DNA of 64,000 nucleotides from Neptunitalea lumnitzerae (lineage in GTDB: Bacteria; Bacteroidota; Bacteroidia; Flavobacteriales; Flavobacteriaceae). The translations under genes were made by a program, and so were the position numbers. The stretch spans positions 496,001 to 560,000 of the forward strand of contig NZ_BRVO01000002.1 of NCBI RefSeq assembly GCF_027924185.1, in the 5' to 3' direction. The notes under the pieces were generated by a model that saw only the letters and a program-made list of their open reading frames with translations, was not told the origin of the DNA and searched no databases. Below are positions 41,728-51,044 of this stretch, in pieces. Numbering within the stretch: position 1 is the stretch's first letter; the number at the start of each line of letters is the position of its first letter.

Positions 41728-44082
41728 ATGAGCAAAACTATAGTAAACACTTATAAAGGTCAGATCATACAGATCTCCCTTTTCCTTTTCCTTATTCCTA
41801 TTTTGGGATATAGTCAAAATAAAAAAGCCACAGATTCTATAAAAGTTGCTAAGTCAGATACTATTCAACTTAAAGATAGAGATACCGAAAACAGAAATGT
41901 AATGCTTAATGCAGGAGCTAACGTAGGACCTAGGAACGTTAATATAGGACTACCATTTGATGGTGATATTGCCATATTAGAAAATAGTCTACCTGTAGTT
42001 AATAGTTTTTGGCCACAAAATCCTTTAACCGTATGGCGCTATGATAGTAGTATTGGAAATATAGGGTTACTTTCTTATTCTGAAACCGCAATAACCACAG
42101 GTAAATTGGGGTATGCTGTAGATTCATATGATCGTTTTGTTGCCAGAAATGGTAAATTCAAAGGATACATTTCATCAAAATTTAATCATTTTGGGCTTAA
42201 TGAAACCAGCGCTAACATTTCCTCTTCAATTGGTGATAGAAAGAATGGATGGGGATATACTCTAAGCACCTATCAAATGTTTGATCCGGCTAGCTATACG
42301 CTTGGTTTTTCACAACAATCTGATAGAACACAGTTCTATAAATTAGGAATTTCTAAAAAGTTAAAAACAGGAACTTTACAGTTTTTATATAGTTATAAAA
42401 AATCAAGAAGTGTGCAAAGTGTTTACCAACCATTTATGTATAAAGGAAATGGAGAAACAGAACAGCTTGATAATTTTGAATTAGGTTTAGACAGTTATAT
42501 TGTTCAAGATGGTTTAATACCTTTTTACGATAAACTTACTGGAGAAAAAAGGTTCTATGACATGAATAGCGACGATATAGCTGCCATTACTCATAGTATC
42601 GATGTTTTAGGAGATTTTAAATTGAAAAACAATTGGAAATTAAATTTTGCCACTCGATTTATGAAGTCTAAAGCCCCAATGTCTATACAGTTTCCAGTTA
42701 CTTCAACGTTGGCTGAGGATATTCCGGCTAGTGGAATGTCTTATACCTTACTTGGTAACTCAGCACCATATGAAGGAAATGTTCAACAAGTGAGTTCATA
42801 TTATATTGATCCAACCGATATTACCACTATTATGTCTAGGTTAGAACTAGCTGGTAAAAAAGGAAGTCACGATATTAAATTAGGCTTACAACAACAGTAT
42901 TATAGAGAAGATATATTTAAATTAAATACATCGGTATACTACCAGACAATAGAACCACAACCTAAAAAATTGACTGCAAGTGCTTATATTCCCGCATACG
43001 GAATGTATGTACCCATTACTGATGAAGACGGTATTATAAAAGCAGCAAGCGGAGGAAGTGATGTTTATAGAGAAGATAGTTACTTACATAAACTAGCAGT
43101 TTACGGGTTAGATACTTGGGCTCCAAGTAACAAATTAGATGTTATATTGGGTGGAAGAATTGAACGTTTTGAATCAAGAGGGAAAATGGCTCCCTACCAA
43201 GATGAAATTGTGTATCAGGATATTGATGGAAATGGTATTCATGAAACTAAAAGACCCTTAAAAGACTTTACTCAAAGTGAATGGAATGTAGCAGGTACAG
43301 CTAGTTTTATTTATAAAACATTTAATAGAGCAGGTATTTCTGGAGAATTTACCTATAACGAAATTAGAAAAGATTTTGGATCATACAACTCTGATTATTC
43401 AGATTACATCAAAAACAAAAATCCTATTTTATTTGGTAGCGCAGGAGTATATTTTAATCATCCTTTATTTAATGTAGTTTCTAAGTTAACCTATATTAGT
43501 AAGCGCGATAATGTTAGAAATATAGTAGCTTATAATCCGAGTAATCCTTCAGAGACTAACACTATATATCCAATTTTTTATGATATAGAAACTTTTGGAT
43601 GGACAACCGATATTCTTTCTAATCCCTTTAAAAATTTTGACATCCATTTTCTGGTAACGTTACAAAATCCTATTTATAAGAACTTTAGCTACGATGCTTT
43701 TGGGCAAAATTATTCATATGACAACAAAAATATACCAGAACTATCTAAAGTACTTTTAGAAATAGACCCAAGCTATAAACTGTTCAATCAAAAAGTAAAA
43801 CTTTGGGCAAGCTTACGCTATTTCGGTAAACAATACTCCACTCTGTCTAATGCCTTATATTATAACGGATGGTGGGAAACGTTTGCAGGTATCGATTATA
43901 CATACAGAAGAAAATTAGATCTAAAACTAGACGTTACTAATTTCTTAAATCAATATGGAGTTAAAGGAAGTATTATTGGCGGAGAACTAATAACTGACTC
44001 TAATGCATATGACAATAAAATCTTAACAGGTAGTTATATTCGTCCGTTCACAGTATCGGTTAGTGTTAATTACAAATTTTAA
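41728..44082 (+). CDS. TonB-dependent receptor-like outer-membrane protein
   Basis: A 784-residue outer-membrane protein. Residues 1-30 form a signal peptide (ending GYSQ). A short plug-like domain follows (to about residue 125) with GANVGPRNVNIGLPFDGDI, recalling the TonB receptor plug. A large beta-barrel with alternating aromatic strands runs to the C-terminal phenylalanine (SVNYKF). There is no carboxypeptidase-regulatory N-terminal domain and no SusD partner gene, so it is not a standard SusC. It imports an unknown ligand, perhaps the inducer of the adjacent Nudix regulator. A small secreted protein gene follows by 36 nt. Confidence 0.8.
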   Translation: MSKTIVNTYKGQIIQISLFLFLIPILGYSQNKKATDSIKVAKSDTIQLKDRDTENRNVMLNAGANVGPRNVNIGLPFDGDIAILENSLPVVNSFWPQNPLTVWRYDSSIGNIGLLSYSETAITTGKLGYAVDSYDRFVARNGKFKGYISSKFNHFGLNETSANISSSIGDRKNGWGYTLSTYQMFDPASYTLGFSQQSDRTQFYKLGISKKLKTGTLQFLYSYKKSRSVQSVYQPFMYKGNGETEQLDNFELGLDSYIVQDGLIPFYDKLTGEKRFYDMNSDDIAAITHSIDVLGDFKLKNNWKLNFATRFMKSKAPMSIQFPVTSTLAEDIPASGMSYTLLGNSAPYEGNVQQVSSYYIDPTDITTIMSRLELAGKKGSHDIKLGLQQQYYREDIFKLNTSVYYQTIEPQPKKLTASAYIPAYGMYVPITDEDGIIKAASGGSDVYREDSYLHKLAVYGLDTWAPSNKLDVILGGRIERFESRGKMAPYQDEIVYQDIDGNGIHETKRPLKDFTQSEWNVAGTASFIYKTFNRAGISGEFTYNEIRKDFGSYNSDYSDYIKNKNPILFGSAGVYFNHPLFNVVSKLTYISKRDNVRNIVAYNPSNPSETNTIYPIFYDIETFGWTTDILSNPFKNFDIHFLVTLQNPIYKNFSYDAFGQNYSYDNKNIPELSKVLLEIDPSYKLFNQKVKLWASLRYFGKQYSTLSNALYYNGWWETFAGIDYTYRRKLDLKLDVTNFLNQYGVKGSIIGGELITDSNAYDNKILTGSYIRPFTVSVSVNYKF

Positions 44083-44118
44083 AATAAATCAGTAAAATTA
44101 ATTTAAAACAGTAAACAA

Positions 44119-44499
44119 ATGAAAACAAGAATTAACTTTTTAACAGCAAGTTTAGTAATCATATTATTCATGTCTGTATCTTCTATGAAAGCACAATCTA
44201 ATGTTGACTTTTTTGTTGGTACATGGAATGTTATGGCTTACGATTTACCAAGCGGTGATACTGAGATGGTTATTAAATTAAACAAAAATAATGAAGATAA
44301 ATTAGAAGGAACTATAGGTGATAAAGGGGATGCTAATCCTATTACTATTAGCAGAATTGAGGTTGATGAAGACTTAATTACACTTTACTATACAGCAAGT
44401 GGACACCAAGTATATACAACTATGGAAAAAGATGGCGACACTACCATTACAGGGTCTATCATGGATATGTTCGATATAGAGGGTACAAAAAAGGAATAA
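44119..44499 (+). CDS. Small secreted lipocalin-like protein
   Basis: A 126-residue protein with a signal peptide (cut after SMKAQ, about residue 26). The mature 100 residues start with FFVGTWNV and have alternating beta-strand-like patterns, a look shared with small lipocalin-fold proteins of Bacteroidota. No family can be named with certainty. It is 36 nt downstream of the TonB receptor gene and followed by a terminator, so the pair forms an operon. It could bind the ligand in the periplasm. Confidence 0.65.
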   Translation: MKTRINFLTASLVIILFMSVSSMKAQSNVDFFVGTWNVMAYDLPSGDTEMVIKLNKNNEDKLEGTIGDKGDANPITISRIEVDEDLITLYYTASGHQVYTTMEKDGDTTITGSIMDMFDIEGTKKE

Positions 44500-44529
44500 C
44501 TATATGTACAGAGTTTGTAACTAAATTTA

Positions 44530-44563
44530 AATTAGGGTAGATTATGATCTATCCTAATTTTTT
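44530..44563. terminator. Terminator between the receptor operon and the cyclase pseudogene
   Basis: A 13-bp stem (AATTAGGGTAGAT with ATCTATCCTAATT, one G-U pair) with loop TATG and a T run on the plus strand. Confidence 0.85.
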
Positions 44564-45659
44564 AATTTTTAACACATCCTTTTTTAGTTACCTTATAAAC
44601 GTTTACTAAATTTCTCTTTCCTCTTAAGTGAATATTAGATACAATACTATAGTTAAAATAATCATCATGATTAAGTGTTTTGTAAAATGTATCTGTAATT
44701 AACAAATCACTATCAAGTTCTTTACATAACGCTTGAACCCTAGAACATGTGTTTAAAACATCGCCATGATAAACAACTTCTGTTTTAATATCTCCCACCA
44801 TCGCCATTGTTACTTTACCTGAATGAATAGCTCCTCTAAATGTAGGGCAATTATTATATGTTTCAAGAAAATAACTTTCTTTTGCTTTTAAAGCTTTTTC
44901 AAAAGCTTAAAAAAAATTCACACATTGTACATTGTTTAATGAATTATTATTTTTCCACGTAACCACAGCTTCATCACCAACATATTGGTATACTTCGGCC
45001 TCATAATCTAATAATAATGACGAGAGTATTTTGAAGCAGTCTTGCAGTAATTTACTAAATTTTAAATGTCCTATATCTTCTGCAATAGTAGTGGATGAAG
45101 CTAAGTCTAAAAATAAAAAAATACGGTTCTCCTCTCTTGGTTTTTTATAAGTGCCCAAAAACAAATTAGTCATGTAATTAGCTCCTAAATTTTTATGTAA
45201 CAACAGAAAAAAATCTGTTATGGTACCAATAAAAATAGTTAATATTAAAAGAGTTATAATTGGCTTTTGGATCCAAAAATCAAATGAAAAATTTTGTAAT
45301 TCTTGCTTTAAGAAGAGTACGTAGTATGCTAAGCTTAGTAAAGTAATTATTAAAAAAAATACGATTAAAAAAATAACCATTCGTATGGCAATTTCTTTAA
45401 AAAAAGATTGTGTTTTAATAATACTCGGATAAATAAAAACTTGAAAGTAACTTGATGTTATTGCAAGAAAAAAGCTGTAAACGCTAGTTATTTCTAGAAT
45501 TAAAACCTTACTATAATTAATCCCATATAATAACTTAATTTGATCTGGAGAGAAATCATACAATTTTACAAATAGGAGTATTTGAAATGATATTAACCAT
45601 ATAAGAACAGTAAGAAACCATTCTTTTAGTTTATAAATGCGTTTATACTTTTTAGTCAT
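44562..45659 (-). pseudogene. Class III adenylate/guanylate cyclase broken by one in-frame stop
   Basis: The minus-strand frame from 45659 to 44562 would encode about 365 residues: several membrane segments (about 10-165) and a class III cyclase domain (about 175-365). A single TAA at 44909 to 44907 interrupts it after residue 250, and the same frame continues beyond it. The first half holds both metal aspartates (FLFLDLASST and YVGDEAVV). The second half holds the transition-state Asn and Arg in VLNTCSRVQ. The shortened product of 250 residues therefore lacks part of the active site and should be inactive. Since the frame is preserved, an indel in the nearby run of eight T is not the cause; a TTA-to-TAA change would do. 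Confidence 0.85.
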
Positions 45660-45877
45660 TCTATTGTATTGTTTGTTACTTAAAAAGTATAAAATTTTTA
45701 GTAATTTATAAAAACCGAAGCAATGTATTCATCAATACATATAAAAGTTAAGTAGTGTAATAATTACTAAGAAAAGATACAAATAACATGGAGGAATTTA
45801 CTTAGTCTATTACATAATATTTAATGAATTACTTTTTGCTTCGGCTACTAAAAACTAATGTTGGACTAGTTATCGTT

Positions 45878-46861
45878 CTATTTTTTTAAACTCTGAATGA
45901 CAAACGATAATTCAACCTTAGCAAACCAACCACCATTATATGTCATATTTACAATTTTATCTCGGTTAGGTTTGTATACTTCTATAATATTGTTCTGTGC
46001 TACATTTCTATAACCTGCTCCTACCGATAACATAATTCCTTCATTTGTTATATATTCATATTTCAGTCCTGTTTGTATTTCGGTTAATCTATTTTCAAAA
46101 GTTCCGAACCTACCAGGCAAATTATATAGAAAGTAGCTTTTACTTATAAGTTCAGATCCCGCAGAAAGCCACCCTCCCAGTATATTATTTTTTCTTAAAT
46201 ACACCTCTTTTGGTAGTACTGCACTAATTTCCCATGATGGATTTTTAAATTGATGCCAATACGAAACAACTGGAAATAAAGGTGTAGACGTAGATAAGTC
46301 TGCCAAAATAGCTACACCTAATGTATATCTTGTTTCAGGCTTTTTTTGAAAAACCATGGTAGATGTTATAATACCACTAACCTTATCTATTCTACCTAAA
46401 TCAGATGTTGTTACATATGTGGAAACTGTAGATATTAAAGGTTTTCCTTTCCATTTGGTTCTATTGGTATAATTTATACTTGTTGAAAAACTATTAAAAT
46501 TATACTTAGTACCCTGCCCTTCATAAAATGGATTTTCCAAATCGTTTAGCTCTATAAACTCCCTCCTATATACTTCTGTTAAGCTAATTATGTGTTTGGG
46601 TTTATTAAGTAAAAAAAATGAACCGTATGCTAATAAACTACCACCTCTTACGGTTCCTTTATGTATTTCGTGTCCATCTATGTTTGCTTCATAATCAGTA
46701 GGTCCTAAAGCATCATACGAAACGCCAAATAACTTAATAATAGGGTATGATTTTGACTTAGTTGAATCTATGATTGATGTACTATCATCTATATTCTGAG
46801 CCCATGAAACTCTAACTACCAATAGTAAACACAGCAATATTAGTTTTTTGCTAAAATTCAT
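45878..46861 (-). CDS. Outer-membrane beta-barrel protein (DUF6268-like) in the efflux operon
   Basis: A 327-residue protein with a signal peptide (ending SWAQ, about residue 22) and a mature part of alternating strands that ends in the typical barrel pattern FAKVELSFVIQSLKK. It resembles the DUF6268 group of outer-membrane proteins; that match is from memory. The gene starts 11 nt after the RND permease stop, so it is the fourth member of the tolC-MFP-RND operon. A fourth outer-membrane component is not part of standard tripartite efflux pumps. Confidence 0.7.
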   Translation of the reverse strand: MNFSKKLILLCLLLVVRVSWAQNIDDSTSIIDSTKSKSYPIIKLFGVSYDALGPTDYEANIDGHEIHKGTVRGGSLLAYGSFFLLNKPKHIISLTEVYRREFIELNDLENPFYEGQGTKYNFNSFSTSINYTNRTKWKGKPLISTVSTYVTTSDLGRIDKVSGIITSTMVFQKKPETRYTLGVAILADLSTSTPLFPVVSYWHQFKNPSWEISAVLPKEVYLRKNNILGGWLSAGSELISKSYFLYNLPGRFGTFENRLTEIQTGLKYEYITNEGIMLSVGAGYRNVAQNNIIEVYKPNRDKIVNMTYNGGWFAKVELSFVIQSLKK

Positions 46862-46872
46862 TAGTAAATGGT

Positions 46873-49800
46873 TTACGAGGTTGTTTTATTTCTTTTATTA
46901 TTAAGCCTGCCTTTTAATCCCTCTATTAGTGAGTACATTATTGGTACAACAAATAAGGTTAATAACATAGAGCTTGTTAATCCACCAATAATAACCCATG
47001 CCATACCATTTTTAATTTCAGAACCCTCACCTGATGCTAAAGCAATTGGAAGCATTCCTAAAATCATAGCCATGGTAGTCATTAAGATGGGTCTTAAACG
47101 CTCTTTACCTGCTTCCACTAATGCTTCTTTAATACTATGTCCTTCTTCTTTTAATTGATTTGTAAAATCTACTATTAGAATACCATTCTTAGATACTAAC
47201 CCTAATAGCATAATCATACCTATTATAGAAAATATGTTTAAAGACTCCATTGTCAATGCGAGTGCTAACAATGCACCTATAAGGGCTACCGGTATAGAAA
47301 ATAATACTACAAAAGGATATACAACACTTTCATATAATGCTACCATAATTAAATACACTAAAATAATTGCCGTAAGCAAAGCAATACCTAAACTACCAAA
47401 TGCATCTCCTTGGTTTTTAACATCACCTAAATACTCAATAGAAATGTTATCTGGAATTTTCATTTGATCAATTTTCTCTTTTATCTCAGCAGCTACGGTA
47501 CCTACAGGACGCCCAACTACGTTAGCATTTACGGTGATAGAGTTCAATCTATCCTTTCTTTCTAATACAGACTCACCCAAACCTTGTTTTATAGTAGCAA
47601 ATTGACTTAGCTGAAAACTAGCGCCTTTGGAATTTATAAATGCTAAGTTTTCTACATTTTGTAATGTACTTCTATCTGCATCATCTAAGGCTATAGCAAT
47701 ATTGTACTCATTGCCTTGATGTTTAAATTTATTATCATCGTTACCATTAAAACTACTCTGTAATGCCATACCTACTGTATTTGCATTAATGCCCAATTGC
47801 GTCATTTTATCTCTGTTTAAAACAACTTCAATTTGCGGTTTAGGGTCTTTAACAGATAGTTTTACATACTTAGTACCAGAAACACTTTCCGTAGCCGTTT
47901 TGATAGTTTCGGCCCATCTTCTTATTTCTTCTATAGCAATACCTTTTACTGCTATTTGTATTGGTGCACCACTATTACTACCCGAAACAGATGTTGGCGA
48001 AGCAGATATAATAACTCCCGGGATTTTTTTACTTAATTCTTTCTGCAAGCGTACTCCAAAATCATCTGCAGTTTCAGTTCGGTCTTCCTTTAAACTTACA
48101 GTAAGTTCTGCCATATTGCTATTATTACCAGCACCTGCTGCCCCTCCTGAAACATACCCTATACTAGAAAATACAGTTTCTACATTTGTTTCTTCTAATA
48201 ATATAGTTTCTACATTTCTAGTCACCATATTCGTTTGGTAAACAGATGTAGCCGGCGCTAACTCTAGTTTTATTAATAGCTCTCCTTGGTCTCCAGATGG
48301 TATAAATGCTCCACCTATAAAACCATAGCCTACTAATAAAAAAGAGCTAATTAATAAACCTAAAACACCTATTAATACCCAACGTCTATGGCCTAAAGAT
48401 TTTTGTAATAACATGCCATAGTACTCTTTAATACTAGTAACTAAATTTTCAAACCCTATATTGATTTTACCCCACAAGGTATTTTTCGTTAAATGTTCTA
48501 AGCGTCCAAATCTACTTGCTAATAAAGGTGTAATGGTAAAGGATACCATTAAACTCATCAAGGTAGAAAATACCACTACTAAAGAAAATTCTTTAAGTAT
48601 AGAACCTATTATACCACCTGACATGGCTAATGGAAGAAAAACCACTACATCTACCAAAGTAATAGCCATAGCTGTAAAGCCAATTTCATTACGCCCATCT
48701 AAAGCAGCTTTACGTTTTTCAGATCCCATTTCTAAATGGCGATATATGTTTTCTAATACCACAATAGAATCATCTACCAAAATACCTACTACTAAAGACA
48801 TAGCCATAAGCGTCATTAAGTTTAAAGAAAAACCTAAAACATACATTGCTATAAATGTTGGTATAATAGATGATGGTAAAGCAACCATTACAAATAAAGA
48901 ACTTCTTAAGCTGTGTAAAAATAATAGCATAACAATGCCAACTATAACTACAGCTAATACCAGATCTTCCATTACCGCATCGGCAGATGCCAACGTATAC
49001 TCACTTTGATCTGATGATATTTTAAATTTTAAGTCAAATTCTGGATATTGGTTTTCTAGCTTAGTAAATTGTTCTCTTACAGCTTCGCTTACATTTACAG
49101 CATTTGCATCACTTTGCTTTATAATTTGAATACCAATTGACGGAACACCATTGATATGGTTTAAAGTTGTAGCTGTTTCTGTGCCGTCTACTACACTAGC
49201 AATATCTTTTAAATAAATGGTGCCGCCATTTATATTATTTTTTATTTCTATAGTACTTATTTCGGCTATAGATGTAAAATTGGCATCGAACTTAATGGCA
49301 TATTGTTGATTTTTTGTTTCAATTTTTCCAGCAGGATACGATCTGTTAGCATTTGCTATTGCCGTAATTACTTGTTCTACCGTAACCTTGTAGGCTATAA
49401 GTTTATCTTGGTTTATTGCTATTTTAATTTCTCTTGGTGTACCACCTATTACATTTACTTGTCCAACCCCTTCTGTATTTTGTAAAACAGGTAATAGTTC
49501 ATCATCAATTAATTGGTACAATTCTTTAGGAGATTTTATAGCCGTAACACCGGCGCTTATTACTGGTGTAGCTTCTAAATCTATTTTACTTACCGTAGGA
49601 TTATCTACATCATCTGGTAAATCATTCATTGATTGATCTACTTTACGTTGTACATTTCTTTCGGCTTCATCTATATCTACATTACTTTTTAATTCTAGTG
49701 TAATTTGAGATACTCCTTCTTGAGATTTAGAAGAAACACTTTTTAATCCTTCTACACTTGCTAGATTATCTTCTAGCTTTTTAGTTACGTTAAGCGCTAC

Positions 49801-49974
49801 TTCTGAGGCAGAGGCTCCTGGATAAATAGTAACAACCGATACTGTTTTTACTTCTATTTTAGGTAATAAATTGTAGTTGAGTTGTAAATAACTCTGTACC
49901 CCAAATAGTATAAGAACTGTAAAGATTACTACTATTAATAGTGGCCTCTTTATAGCTAATTCTGATACCGTCAT
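46873..49974 (-). CDS. RND efflux permease (AcrB/HAE1 type)
   Basis: A 1033-residue proton-driven inner-membrane pump of the RND family. It has the usual 12 membrane helices, with two large periplasmic loops after helices 1 and 7, and the conserved VGILVDDSIVVLENIYRH segment in helix 4 that carries the proton-relay aspartates. Conserved AMALIL-like and GLVSKNGILIVDFTNQ segments are also visible. It is a probable exporter of drugs or native hydrophobic compounds. It overlaps the membrane-fusion gene by one base (TAATG). Confidence 0.95.
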   Translation of the reverse strand: MTVSELAIKRPLLIVVIFTVLILFGVQSYLQLNYNLLPKIEVKTVSVVTIYPGASASEVALNVTKKLEDNLASVEGLKSVSSKSQEGVSQITLELKSNVDIDEAERNVQRKVDQSMNDLPDDVDNPTVSKIDLEATPVISAGVTAIKSPKELYQLIDDELLPVLQNTEGVGQVNVIGGTPREIKIAINQDKLIAYKVTVEQVITAIANANRSYPAGKIETKNQQYAIKFDANFTSIAEISTIEIKNNINGGTIYLKDIASVVDGTETATTLNHINGVPSIGIQIIKQSDANAVNVSEAVREQFTKLENQYPEFDLKFKISSDQSEYTLASADAVMEDLVLAVVIVGIVMLLFLHSLRSSLFVMVALPSSIIPTFIAMYVLGFSLNLMTLMAMSLVVGILVDDSIVVLENIYRHLEMGSEKRKAALDGRNEIGFTAMAITLVDVVVFLPLAMSGGIIGSILKEFSLVVVFSTLMSLMVSFTITPLLASRFGRLEHLTKNTLWGKINIGFENLVTSIKEYYGMLLQKSLGHRRWVLIGVLGLLISSFLLVGYGFIGGAFIPSGDQGELLIKLELAPATSVYQTNMVTRNVETILLEETNVETVFSSIGYVSGGAAGAGNNSNMAELTVSLKEDRTETADDFGVRLQKELSKKIPGVIISASPTSVSGSNSGAPIQIAVKGIAIEEIRRWAETIKTATESVSGTKYVKLSVKDPKPQIEVVLNRDKMTQLGINANTVGMALQSSFNGNDDNKFKHQGNEYNIAIALDDADRSTLQNVENLAFINSKGASFQLSQFATIKQGLGESVLERKDRLNSITVNANVVGRPVGTVAAEIKEKIDQMKIPDNISIEYLGDVKNQGDAFGSLGIALLTAIILVYLIMVALYESVVYPFVVLFSIPVALIGALLALALTMESLNIFSIIGMIMLLGLVSKNGILIVDFTNQLKEEGHSIKEALVEAGKERLRPILMTTMAMILGMLPIALASGEGSEIKNGMAWVIIGGLTSSMLLTLFVVPIMYSLIEGLKGRLNNKRNKTTS

Positions 49975-51044
49975 TATTCTTTATTTGTATTTGTGATAGA
50001 TACTTCCGATTTATCTTTTAGATTTATTTGTCCTGAGATAATTACTAAATCTCCTTTATTAAGTCCTTCTAAAACTTCTACATATTCCCCATAATTATTG
50101 CCAACTTTAAGAGTGTGTAAAACAGCTTTATTGTTATTAATAGTATATACCATTGCTTTATTAGTATTTTCTAATAGCGCCACTTTAGGTATAAGCAGGG
50201 TATTTTTATTGTTACTTGTTGTAAATTTGGTGTAAACAAAAGTGCCAGCTTTTAAAGGAAAGTCTTTATTATTGGTTAAAGCTACTTCTACTATATAAGA
50301 ATGGGTTTCATCTCCTTCTGGACTAATAAAACTTATAGTACCTTTAAATGTTTTATCAGGATAAACATCTGTAGTTATTATTGTAGTATCTCCAACTTTT
50401 AAATTGTAAACGCTTTGTTCGTTTACAAATACTTTTACTTTAAGTATGTCTAAATTTAAAACAGTGGCTATAGCAGTACCTACATTTACAAAAACACCTG
50501 ATTCTACATTTTTTTCTACTATAATTCCGTTAATAGGAGCTTTTACTTTAGTATCGTCTAACTGCTTATTTAATTGTTTCAGTGTATTTTGTGCATTAAC
50601 AAGTTCTAGTTTTAATTGGTTTACCTTTTCTTCTGTAGCAGCCCCACCTTGTAACAACTCATTATAGGTGTTGTAATCATTTTCAATCTTGCTTAATTTT
50701 GCTTTAGCATTATTAATATCAATAATTAATTTATCTGCATTAATATTTGCTAAGTATTCTCCCTTTTTTACAATACTACCTAAAGAAAAGTTAAGATTTA
50801 TAATGTTTCCAGATGTTTCTGCATATACAATACCTTTCTTATCTGGAATTAATGTTCCTGTTTTTTCTAGGGTATTAACTACATTTTTAATTGTAGCTGT
50901 ATCTACTTCTACAGGTATTTTTATAACATCTTCTACCTGTCCTTTTTCTTTTTGTTCGTTTATATGCTTCTTATTAGTATATAATTTAAAAGCAACTAAT
51001 ACTACTAGTGCAATACCTATGGTTATCCAAAATATTCGTTTCAT
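49974..51044 (-). CDS. RND periplasmic adaptor (membrane fusion protein)
   Basis: A 356-residue adaptor linking the RND permease and the outer-membrane channel. It has a single N-terminal membrane anchor (about 5-22), a lipoyl-like half motif (NINADKLIIDINNAKAKLSKIE leading to a coiled-coil hairpin around 100-150), the second lipoyl half APINGIIVEKNVESGVFVNVG, and a beta-barrel and membrane-proximal domain. The start codon overlaps the tolC stop (ATGA) and the stop overlaps the RND start, so the three genes are translationally coupled. Confidence 0.93.
   Translation of the reverse strand: MKRIFWITIGIALVVLVAFKLYTNKKHINEQKEKGQVEDVIKIPVEVDTATIKNVVNTLEKTGTLIPDKKGIVYAETSGNIINLNFSLGSIVKKGEYLANINADKLIIDINNAKAKLSKIENDYNTYNELLQGGAATEEKVNQLKLELVNAQNTLKQLNKQLDDTKVKAPINGIIVEKNVESGVFVNVGTAIATVLNLDILKVKVFVNEQSVYNLKVGDTTIITTDVYPDKTFKGTISFISPEGDETHSYIVEVALTNNKDFPLKAGTFVYTKFTTSNNKNTLLIPKVALLENTNKAMVYTINNNKAVLHTLKVGNNYGEYVEVLEGLNKGDLVIISGQINLKDKSEVSITNTNKE

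Noticed and set aside
44886-44915. Frameshift in a homopolymer (eight A on the plus strand) as the cause of the broken cyclase
   Set aside because: The frame before and after the stop is the same (start positions differ by a multiple of three), so a one- or two-base indel cannot explain it. A substitution to TAA fits.
45708-45850. Inverted repeat CCGAAGCAA and TTGCTTCGG about 110 nt apart upstream of the cyclase pseudogene
   Set aside because: Only 9 bp with a long loop in AT-rich DNA; no supporting promoter or terminator feature. It may be chance.
47789-49009. Long plus-strand frames opposite the RND permease gene
   Set aside because: They are antisense shadows of a well-supported RND gene, with no family motifs and low-complexity Thr/Ile/Lys composition.
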